Assembly (NCBI RefSeq): GCF_019597925.1
Contig: NZ_CP080442.1
Location: 785,001 to 849,000 of the forward strand
DNA from: [Clostridium] scindens
GTDB lineage: Bacteria > Bacillota > Clostridia > Lachnospirales > Lachnospiraceae
DNA length: 64,000 nt
Direction of reading: 5' to 3'
The notes below the pieces were generated by a model that did not search any database, was not told where the DNA came from, and saw only the letters and a list, made by a program, of their open reading frames with translations. The position numbers were made by a program, and so were the translations under genes. Positions 15,745-22,940 of the stretch are shown piece after piece (the stretch's first letter is position 1; each line of letters opens with the position of its first letter).

Positions 15745-17829
15745 TTAGTTCTTCTGCACTTCGATACGGTAGTTGACGTATTTCCCGCCAGTGTCAGCCA
15801 GAACGATAGTTCCGTCGTAGGTCTTGCCTGTTTTCGGGGAGTAGAGCTTCTTCACATTCGCCTTGCCGGATTTAAGGAGCGCGGCGGCAATCTTCGCGGA
15901 AAAAGCGGTCTTGCGTTCCTCGAAAAAGCGGTCATTCTTCCACATGACAAAGGCACATTCTTTGTTGCTGCAATAATAGTTTTTCTTCCCCTCATGGACG
16001 GGGGAACCGCAACGGGGGCATTTGCCGACAGAGGGCTTTTCCTCCCGGAACAAATCCTTTTTCCCGTCCAGTGCTGCGGCGTGTGTCTGCACAAGCTCCC
16101 GCGCCATAGCTTCAATGCCGGACAGAAATTCGCCGGGGTCTGCGGCTCCCTTTGCTATCTGCGTCAGATTGTTTTCCCATTCTGCGGTAAGCTGTGGGGA
16201 AGTGAGTATATCCGGCAGAATACAGATAAGGCTGTTCCCGTTTTTGGTAGGGATAAGCTGCTTCCCCTTGCGCTCCGCAAAGCCGCCCTTTACCAGTTTT
16301 TCAATGACGGCGGCGCGGGTGGCGGGAGTGCCAAGCCCCCGGCGTTCCGCGTCCGGGTCGGTGTCCCCGTTCCCGGCGCGTTCCATAGCCGACAAAAGGC
16401 TTGCTTCGCTGTGGGGCTTCGGCGGCGTTGTGGTATGCTCCGTTACTTTTGCGGCGGGGTTAGGAAAGCCCTGTCCCTCGGAAAGCTCCGGCAGCGTCAC
16501 GTCTGCATTTTCCCCGTCCTCCGCTTCGGGCTTATCTTTCAGCGTCGCCCGGTATCTGCGTTGAAGCTCTTTCCAACCCTCCGCAAGTACGGTCTTTCCC
16601 CTTGCGGTGAAGTCTGTCCCGGCGCATGAGAAAACCGCCGTAACCGCTTCATAAATATGCGGCTCGGCGGTGGCAAAAAGCAGACGCGCCCCCGCAAGGG
16701 TAAGGATATTCTTCTCGCTTTCCGGCAGCGCGTCCGGGTCAGCCTTTGCAAGCTCCATAGTGGGAATGATTGCGTGGTGGTCTGATACTTTTTTACTGTC
16801 TAATACCTTTACAACCTCCGGCGTGAAGTCCGCGCCCGCCATAAAGGGGAGTTTTTCGCAAAGCAGCGCGATAATGCCCGCTGCGGTGCCGCCCATGTCG
16901 TCAGTAAGAAAGCTGCTGTCCGTCCTCGGATAAGTAAGGAGCCGCTTTTCATAAAGGGATTGTGCAAGGTCAAGGGTCTGCTTCGCGGTGTAGCCGAAAA
17001 TGCGGTTCGCTTCCCGCTGCAAAGAGGTAAGGTCAAAGAGCTTCGGCGGGGCTGCGGTTTTCTTCTCTCTGGTGAGGGAAACGCATACCGCCGTTTCCGC
17101 TTCGCAAGCCCCTTTCAGCGCGTCGGCTTCTGCCTTGTCGGAAATCCTCCCGCTTGCCGCTTCCGCGCCGGATAAATCAAGGCGCACATGATAATATTTT
17201 TCTTTCTGGAAATGGGAGATAGCCGCGTCCCGGTCGGTGAGCATTTTTAAGGTCGGGGTCTGGACGCGCCCCACGTTCAAGGTCTTTCCATACAGGCAGG
17301 AGAAAAGCCGGGTGGCGTTAATGCCGATAAGCCAGTCAGCCTTTGCGCGGCAGAGGGCAGACGCAAAGAGCGCGTCGTATTCCTGCCCGTCTTTGAGGGA
17401 AGCAAAGCCCGCCTTGATTGCCCCGTCCTCCATTGAGGAAATCCACAAGCGGCGCATGGGCTTCTTGCAGCCCGCCGCTTCGTAGACAAAGCGGAAAATC
17501 AATTCTCCCTCGCGCCCCGCGTCACACGCATTTACCACTTCGGAAACGTCGGCGCGGTGCATAAGCTCTTTTAGGGTTTTGAATTGCTTCCCCTTGTCCG
17601 GGTCAACGGCGTACTGCCATTCCTCCGGCAGAATGGGTAAGCTCTCAAAACTCCATTTTTTATATTGCTCCCCGTAGGCGGCAGCTTCCGCAAGCTGTAC
17701 CAAATGCCCGACGCACCATGAAATGAGGTAGCCGCCGCCCTCGATATATCCGTCTTTCTTTTCCTTAACGCCAAGCGCGGCGGCGATAGTCTGCGCCACG
17801 CTCGGCTTTTCTGCAATAATCAGTTTCAT
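15745..17829 (-). CDS. topB: DNA topoisomerase III (type IA)
   Basis: It relaxes and decatenates DNA during transfer or replication of the element. The TOPRIM domain is N-terminal (MKLIIAEKPSVAQTIAAALG, later ACDAGREGELIFR). The active-site tyrosine is near residue 300 in LLTYPRTDSSFL. A C-terminal zinc-ribbon (CPRCGSPVHEGKKNYYCSNK) lies at about 590-620. The length of 694 residues is normal. Plasmid and ICE TopB genes of this kind are standard in Tn1549-like elements. The gene belongs to the minus-strand operon but is separated from its upstream genes by the inserted Shedu-like gene, so it may now rely on its own promoter. Confidence 0.95.
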   Translation of the reverse strand: MKLIIAEKPSVAQTIAAALGVKEKKDGYIEGGGYLISWCVGHLVQLAEAAAYGEQYKKWSFESLPILPEEWQYAVDPDKGKQFKTLKELMHRADVSEVVNACDAGREGELIFRFVYEAAGCKKPMRRLWISSMEDGAIKAGFASLKDGQEYDALFASALCRAKADWLIGINATRLFSCLYGKTLNVGRVQTPTLKMLTDRDAAISHFQKEKYYHVRLDLSGAEAASGRISDKAEADALKGACEAETAVCVSLTREKKTAAPPKLFDLTSLQREANRIFGYTAKQTLDLAQSLYEKRLLTYPRTDSSFLTDDMGGTAAGIIALLCEKLPFMAGADFTPEVVKVLDSKKVSDHHAIIPTMELAKADPDALPESEKNILTLAGARLLFATAEPHIYEAVTAVFSCAGTDFTARGKTVLAEGWKELQRRYRATLKDKPEAEDGENADVTLPELSEGQGFPNPAAKVTEHTTTPPKPHSEASLLSAMERAGNGDTDPDAERRGLGTPATRAAVIEKLVKGGFAERKGKQLIPTKNGNSLICILPDILTSPQLTAEWENNLTQIAKGAADPGEFLSGIEAMARELVQTHAAALDGKKDLFREEKPSVGKCPRCGSPVHEGKKNYYCSNKECAFVMWKNDRFFEERKTAFSAKIAAALLKSGKANVKKLYSPKTGKTYDGTIVLADTGGKYVNYRIEVQKN

Positions 17830-17907
17830 TTTCTGTTCTCCTTTCGGTTGTTTTAGGTTTGAAATTGGTTTATACTTTAAGCATTACTATAAGAAACAGG
17901 TGACAAT

Positions 17908-18660
17908 ATGAAATCAATACATACTTTCGATGTTTTTGCTCCTACTGATGAACAGGAAGAAGCAATGAATAAAAAACGTGGCGGGCATTACAGGCGCGGT
18001 AAAAACAAAGAAATGGATTACTTTATTGAGTGTGCTACTTCGCTATTTCCCAACAACCATTATTCAAGGTTCACACCTATATATGATACGACAAAAGAGT
18101 TTTATCAACTGATTACTTCTTCCGATACAACAGAAAGAGCTATACTAAATTGGATAGCTTCTAATCGTGCATGGAATTATTTGTTTGGCTTATTACGGCA
18201 TTATTACAGAACAGGACACCATGACGATAATTATATCTTTCCAGAGTTCAAAATCGGGTCGGCTTATGTGGCTGATTATCTGCTCATAGGTAATAGTTCA
18301 GACGGTTATCAATTTGTCTTTGTGGAATTAGAAGCTCCCAACGGGCGGATAACAAAAGAAAAAGGTACTCGTTTCGGGGAAGTAATCAATAAAGGGATTG
18401 AACAGGTTAGGGATTGGCAAATGTATATTGCTGCAAATTGGAATGTAATTGTAGCAGAATTGGAAAAGCACTCATTCTCCAATACAAAGTTACCCAGACA
18501 ATTATACAAATATTGCCCTTATCAAATCTACTATGCTGTGATAGCCGGACTCCGTAAAGATTTTGAGAATATTCGTGATAGAAAGCTCCAACTGCAAAAT
18601 GAAAATAACATAACACTTTTGCATTACGAAAATCTCATAGATGTTGCAAACGAAAATTAA
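17908..18660 (+). CDS. Shedu-like defence nuclease (DUF4263 / SduA C-terminal domain)
   Basis: A 250-residue stand-alone protein resembling the Shedu anti-phage family. The nuclease-like core reads YVADYLLIGNS, then FVFVELEAPNGR, with D123, E140 and E142, followed by VINKGIEQVRDWQMYI with Q166, the arrangement of DUF4263 proteins (PD-(D/E)xK-type fold). It is the only plus-strand gene within the 20-kb minus-strand transfer operon, and its codons are much richer in A and T than its neighbours, so it was acquired separately as cargo. The start follows AAACAGGTGACAAT with a modest ribosome site. Defence function is inferred from the family. Confidence 0.72.
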   Translation: MKSIHTFDVFAPTDEQEEAMNKKRGGHYRRGKNKEMDYFIECATSLFPNNHYSRFTPIYDTTKEFYQLITSSDTTERAILNWIASNRAWNYLFGLLRHYYRTGHHDDNYIFPEFKIGSAYVADYLLIGNSSDGYQFVFVELEAPNGRITKEKGTRFGEVINKGIEQVRDWQMYIAANWNVIVAELEKHSFSNTKLPRQLYKYCPYQIYYAVIAGLRKDFENIRDRKLQLQNENNITLLHYENLIDVANEN

Positions 18661-18670
18661 AAGTCCATTT

Positions 18671-18859
18671 TCAGCGTTCCGGCTCACTTGCCTTTTTCTC
18701 CTGTACCTGTTTCAGACAGTAGCCCACACAAGGGAGCTGCCCTTTGTACGGACAGGAAGCGCAAGCCGGGGAATGGGGAACGGGCGGCGCATTGTCACGC
18801 CGCCCGCCCGGTCTTTGTATCATCATCTTTTCAAAGGGATTGTCGGTAAACAGGGTCAT
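18671..18859 (-). CDS. Small cysteine-rich conserved ICE protein
   Basis: A 62-residue protein beginning MTLFTDNPFEKMMIQRPGGR, with a cysteine set CASCPYKGQLPCVGYC that could hold a metal. Small proteins of this pattern follow the DUF4366 gene in many Firmicute elements. The start overlaps the stop of the DUF4366 gene (ATGA type). Function unknown. Confidence 0.65.
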   Translation of the reverse strand: MTLFTDNPFEKMMIQRPGGRRDNAPPVPHSPACASCPYKGQLPCVGYCLKQVQEKKASEPER

Positions 18860-19566
18860 GCTTCCTCGTCCTCCTGTTCTTCATCAGAAAGCCCGTCCCC
18901 CTCGTCCGGCTCGTCCTCGTCGTAGTCGTCAAAATCGAAATCTTCAAGGTCGGTGCCGCCCTTGACGTTTTGCTTCGGCTTCATAAACTTAAAATAATAG
19001 AACGCGCCCCCGCCGCCAAGAAGTGCCACGACAAGGAAAAGCACAAGCCCGCCCGCATTGCCTTTCTCTTTGGGCAGCTCCGGCGGTTCCTCGGTTTCCG
19101 GCTCTGCTTCCTTGCCGCTGCAAGCGGTCATGTTGTCCTTGCAGACGGGGCAGCTCACATTTACCTTTCCGGCTTCGCATTTTTCGGTGCAACTGCAAAC
19201 GGCGGGCGGGGCTGCTTCGGTGCTTCCGTCCTCCATAAGTGCTAAGAGGTCGGCTTCGTCCACTTGATTAAGGAAATGTACGGTGTTCTCGCCCTCGTCG
19301 TCCCGGTCAATGAGGATATAAAAGTAATTGCCGTTTTTGGTCGTTACGGTGATAAGCTGCTTGTTGCCGCCGAAATCGTCTACAAGGGTCGCGTTCCCGT
19401 CCGGGGTAAGGGGTTCTTCCTTTTGGGGTTCCTCGTAGACAACGCCGCTGTCGTTGGTGTCGTCCTCTCCCTCCGGGGTCTGTGCAAAAGCGGTGACGGA
19501 AAAGCCGCCCGAAAGCATAAGGGCGGCGCAAAGTGCGGTCAGTGTTCTAAGGATTTTCTTATTCAT
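18856..19566 (-). CDS. DUF4366 (CD1107-like) membrane protein
   Basis: A 236-residue conjugation protein of unknown biochemical role. A signal peptide (MNKKILRTLTALCAALMLSG, then GFSVTAFA) is followed by an acidic linker, an extracellular domain with a cysteine cluster (CSCTEKC...CPVC), a C-terminal transmembrane segment (GLVLFLVVALLGGGGAFYYF) and a very acidic cytoplasmic tail. The start is set at the signal-peptide methionine at 19,566, overlapping the stop of the DUF4315 gene. Type I membrane topology suggests a surface component of the transfer apparatus. Confidence 0.82.
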   Translation of the reverse strand: MNKKILRTLTALCAALMLSGGFSVTAFAQTPEGEDDTNDSGVVYEEPQKEEPLTPDGNATLVDDFGGNKQLITVTTKNGNYFYILIDRDDEGENTVHFLNQVDEADLLALMEDGSTEAAPPAVCSCTEKCEAGKVNVSCPVCKDNMTACSGKEAEPETEEPPELPKEKGNAGGLVLFLVVALLGGGGAFYYFKFMKPKQNVKGGTDLEDFDFDDYDEDEPDEGDGLSDEEQEDEEA

Positions 19567-19837
19567 TCTCGGTGTCCTCCATTTCTTCGGTGTCGTGGTC
19601 TGCGGGTTCTGCGGGGTAGCCCGGCGCGGCTTCCATGCCCGGAATACCGCCCCCGGAAAGCATAGCGGAAAGCTCATGCGGGGAAAGGCGCATGGAGCGC
19701 ACAAGCTGTACGATTTGCAGGTTTTCCGCTTCGGTTTTCTGCGCTTCAAGCCCCCTTAATTTATTCTGGTACTCGGTGATTTTCTCGCGGGTCTTTGCAA
19801 TCTCCTTGTCGATACGTTCAATTTTGTTCATAGCCAT
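19559..19837 (-). CDS. DUF4315-family protein
   Basis: A 92-residue protein with an N-terminal coiled coil (NKIERIDKEIAKTREKITEY, continuing QNKLRGLEAQKTEAENLQI) and an acidic C-terminus. It is a conserved partner of DUF4366 and CHAP-domain genes in Tn1549-like transfer operons. A GGAG box lies ten bases before the ATG at 19,837. Overlaps the next gene by eight bases. Confidence 0.82.
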   Translation of the reverse strand: MAMNKIERIDKEIAKTREKITEYQNKLRGLEAQKTEAENLQIVQLVRSMRLSPHELSAMLSGGGIPGMEAAPGYPAEPADHDTEEMEDTENE

Positions 19838-19875
19838 CAATAAATTTCTCCTTTCAGATTTTCATTTTTTTGTTG

Positions 19876-22023
19876 TCAGTTCCAATTCATTAAGCCGTAG
19901 CCCTTGATACAGGAGTAATTGACGGGGTAGCTCTTTATCTTGCAGGCGTCGCCGGAATTGCCCTCGACGGTATAGACGCGCTCCCCGTCCGTCCCGATAA
20001 CAAGCCCTACATGGTCTGCGCTCCCGTCCCCGTCCCAGTCGAAAAAGATAGCGTCGCCGGGGGCGATATTCTCATAGCCCCTCGCGCCCCATTGCCCGCG
20101 TGACTGGAACCAGGGTACGCCCTGCGACTGGCACCCGGCAAAGCGCGGCTCGCTTTTCCCGGCTTGATTGTAGCACCATGAAACAAAACAGGCGCACCAT
20201 TCCACGCGGCTGTTAAATCCGTACCAGCTCCAAAAGGGTCGCCCGCCTACGTTGCCGACTTGCCGCTTCGCAAGGTCTACAACGGCGGTGTTGCCGGGGC
20301 GTGTGCCGTTTACAAGCTGTACGCCGCTTAAATCCTCGGACGCGCCCATATCGGGGGAGCCGCCGCCGAAAATCAGCGGCTTGTTTCCGCTTGTTTCCAG
20401 ATAGACGCGGTACATTTCAAGCTGCTGTGGCGTTAGAAGTTCCTCCGCAATCTCGGAAATGGGCTTGTTCGTCAGCTTCACGTTGAGGATATGGTACTCG
20501 TAGGGTACTTCCTCGCTGGTCGTTTCCCCTGTTTCCGGGTCTGTGCTTGTTTCTGTGCGGTAGCGGATTTCCGTTTCTTCCGTCAGCGTCAAAGTGTACT
20601 GCATGGCAAAGACGCGGTTTAGTTCTGCCTGTGCGCTCTGCGGGGTGTAGGTCTGTAAAAGGGCGGTGAGGTAGGACGCTAACTCATGGGGGTTATGCCC
20701 GATACTGTCAAGGTCATAGCGGTATTCGTCATAGCCGGGGTGGGTGCTTTCGATATTGTCAATCTGCTGCTGAAGCTCGTTTTCCTTTGCGGCGTAATTA
20801 TTTTCCGTCGCCACAAGGTCGCTGTCCTCCGACGTGTAGGAAGTCCCAAGTATGCCGTTCATCAAGCCGGAGAACATGGAGCCGCAAGAGGAAAGCCCCG
20901 CCGATACCATGATGAATAAGAGCAGCGCGGCAACGGCGATACATACGCCCGCCGGGTGCCGCCCTACAAAAGCGATTGCCTTTTTTGTTTCCTCGGCGGT
21001 CTTTTTTGCCGCCTTGCGGGTGTTCTCTGCGGCTTTCTGCGCCGTTTTTGCGCCGCCTTTCCTTGCCGACTTTGCATACTGCCGCTTGATTTGCTGCTTC
21101 TGCATGAAGCGGGAAAGGGGATTGCCCGCAATCTGCGGATTGTCATGTAGGGATTTATGGTACTGGAAATCCACATTCGCCTTGAACGCCGCTTTCTCTG
21201 CCTTTGCCGCCGCCCGGTAGGGTTTGAGCTTGTGGCTGCGGTAGCCCTCCTTGACTTTCCGCGTCCCGTACTTTGCGCCGCGCTCTGCCAGTTCTTCGGA
21301 TTTGTGCGCCCCCTCAACGCCGGAATTGTCCTTTTCAACGGAATGTATCTTGTTGTGGACGAAAATACCCGCTTCCTGTGCGGGGCGGGATAGCGGGTTA
21401 TTGTGGGGCTTATTCCTTCCTATGGGCTTTTCCTGTTCCTCAAAATGTAGGCGGGTCTTGCCTTTCCCGGTGGCTTCATCAAAGGTGCGCTCCCGTACAA
21501 GTTTCTTTTCTTTGGGGATAGCCGCCTTTGCCGCGTCCAGACGGTCGGCTGCTTTGTCCGATTTTCGGATATACCTTTCAAGCTCCGGCGTTGCCCGTTC
21601 CTCGTCGGTAAACTGCAAGCGGGAAGATTTTTCTTTTGCTTTGGCTTCTGCCTGTGCTTTCCTCGCCGCCTTTTTGCTCGCCTTTCTGGTACGCGCCCCG
21701 TCGATACGCTCCAAGACGCGCTCGGCTGCGGCGGTGTCCTGTTCCCGTTCTGCCCCCGGCGCATGGGGAAGCGGCGGCGTGTCGGTTAAGGGCGGGGAAG
21801 TTGCGCCGCCCGGTAGGGGCTGCGCTGCCTGTTCCGGCTGCGGTGGGGCTTCGGTCTTTGCAAAGTCCGCGTCCCTTATCCGCTTGCTGATACGTTTCTT
21901 TTTCCCGGTAGCGGCGTTTACCTCGACAGCCCCCTCGCGGGTCATTTTCTGCGTGACTTTTTCACGCGCCTTATATTGTTTTATGTGTCTGTCCCTCCAA
22001 TCCGCGCCCTTGCAAGGGCGCAA
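19876..22023 (-). CDS. Conjugal cell-wall hydrolase with CHAP domain (CD1108-like)
   Basis: A peptidoglycan hydrolase that opens the wall for the transfer channel, equivalent in role to Tn916 Orf14. A long basic, alanine-rich cytoplasmic N-terminus (about 1-355) precedes one membrane segment (VCIAVAALLLFIMVSAGLSS). An extracellular linker domain follows, then a C-terminal CHAP amidase/endopeptidase domain (about 575-715) with the catalytic cysteine in EWCACFVSWC and histidine in DHVGLV. The 5' end overlaps the methyltransferase gene by up to 43 bases. The exact start is unclear; a later ATG gives MTREGAVEV. Confidence 0.88.
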   Translation of the reverse strand: MRPCKGADWRDRHIKQYKAREKVTQKMTREGAVEVNAATGKKKRISKRIRDADFAKTEAPPQPEQAAQPLPGGATSPPLTDTPPLPHAPGAEREQDTAAAERVLERIDGARTRKASKKAARKAQAEAKAKEKSSRLQFTDEERATPELERYIRKSDKAADRLDAAKAAIPKEKKLVRERTFDEATGKGKTRLHFEEQEKPIGRNKPHNNPLSRPAQEAGIFVHNKIHSVEKDNSGVEGAHKSEELAERGAKYGTRKVKEGYRSHKLKPYRAAAKAEKAAFKANVDFQYHKSLHDNPQIAGNPLSRFMQKQQIKRQYAKSARKGGAKTAQKAAENTRKAAKKTAEETKKAIAFVGRHPAGVCIAVAALLLFIMVSAGLSSCGSMFSGLMNGILGTSYTSEDSDLVATENNYAAKENELQQQIDNIESTHPGYDEYRYDLDSIGHNPHELASYLTALLQTYTPQSAQAELNRVFAMQYTLTLTEETEIRYRTETSTDPETGETTSEEVPYEYHILNVKLTNKPISEIAEELLTPQQLEMYRVYLETSGNKPLIFGGGSPDMGASEDLSGVQLVNGTRPGNTAVVDLAKRQVGNVGGRPFWSWYGFNSRVEWCACFVSWCYNQAGKSEPRFAGCQSQGVPWFQSRGQWGARGYENIAPGDAIFFDWDGDGSADHVGLVIGTDGERVYTVEGNSGDACKIKSYPVNYSCIKGYGLMNWN

Positions 22024-22940
22024 TACTCGGCGTTTATCTCAATGCCTATATAATGCCTGTCAAGCTGCTTTGCGGCTGCCCCCGTCGTGCCGCTGCCGAA
22101 AAAGGGGTCAAGCACAACGCCGCCTTTCGGACAGCCCGCCTTGATACAGGTTTCGGCAAGTTTTGGCGGGAACGCGGCGAAATGCCCGCCCTTGTAGGGA
22201 ACGGTATTGATAAGCCACACGTCCCGCCTGTTCCGCATGGTCGGCATGAGGGCTTCGTCGTAGTAGCTGCCGCTTCGCGCCCGGTTAAGCCCCTGTACGT
22301 TCCCCTGTCCGGGTACTTCGTCCGCATATTTCTGTCCCGCGCTGCGCCCGGTGCGGTACCGCGCCGCCGTTGTGGGGGCTAACGGCTCGGCTATGGCGGC
22401 TGCGTCATAAAAATACTTCTTTGACTTCGTAAGCAGAAAGATATGTTCATAGCAGCGGGTAGGGCGGTCTTTCACGCTCTCCGGCATGGGGTTTTCTTTC
22501 TGCCAGATAATGTCGCTCCGTAAATACCACCCGTCAGCGCGTAGGGCAAAGGCTAAAAGCCAAGGGATACCGATTAAGTCCTTTTGTTTGCAGCCGGAAA
22601 CGCGGTTGTTTCTTGCAATCTGCTGTCCGTTTCTGCCTTTCGGGTTCTTCGGGTCTGCATGGTAGCCCTTGTTCCCTGTGCCGCAGTAGGTGTCCGCGAT
22701 ATTCAGCCAGAGCGTACCGTCAGAACGCAGTACCCGGCGCAGCTCGCGGAAAACCTCGGTCAGCCTGTCAATGTACTGCTCCGGCGTGTCCTCCCGCCCA
22801 ATCTGCATATCAAGCCCGTAATCCCTAAGTGCATAGTAGGGCGGGCTTGTGACGCAACAGTGTACGCTTTCCTCTGGAAGCTCCCGCAAGGCATAGAGCG
22901 CGTCCCGGTTGATGATGGTGTCAGTTTTCAGCCCGTTCAT
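21981..22940 (-). CDS. DNA methyltransferase (N4-cytosine/N6-adenine type)
   Basis: A 319-residue site-specific DNA methylase without a linked restriction enzyme. Catalytic motif IV is TSPPYYALRDYGLDMQIG near residue 33, and the SAM-binding motif I is C-terminal (VVLDPFFGSGTTGAAAKQLD), the beta-class order. The start overlaps the stop of virB4 by four bases. An orphan methylase inside the secretion operon probably marks the element's DNA before or after transfer and so works together with the antirestriction mosaic; the recognition site is unknown. Confidence 0.9.
   Translation of the reverse strand: MNGLKTDTIINRDALYALRELPEESVHCCVTSPPYYALRDYGLDMQIGREDTPEQYIDRLTEVFRELRRVLRSDGTLWLNIADTYCGTGNKGYHADPKNPKGRNGQQIARNNRVSGCKQKDLIGIPWLLAFALRADGWYLRSDIIWQKENPMPESVKDRPTRCYEHIFLLTKSKKYFYDAAAIAEPLAPTTAARYRTGRSAGQKYADEVPGQGNVQGLNRARSGSYYDEALMPTMRNRRDVWLINTVPYKGGHFAAFPPKLAETCIKAGCPKGGVVLDPFFGSGTTGAAAKQLDRHYIGIEINAEYCALARARIGGTDT

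Noticed and set aside
15709..16629. Plus-strand open frame of 306 codons
   Set aside because: Antisense to topB, whose motifs are unmistakable; GC-rich genes commonly create such frames.
21251..22144. Plus-strand open frame of 297 codons
   Set aside because: Antisense to the CHAP hydrolase and methyltransferase genes; no ribosome site and low-complexity Ser/Arg/Ala content.
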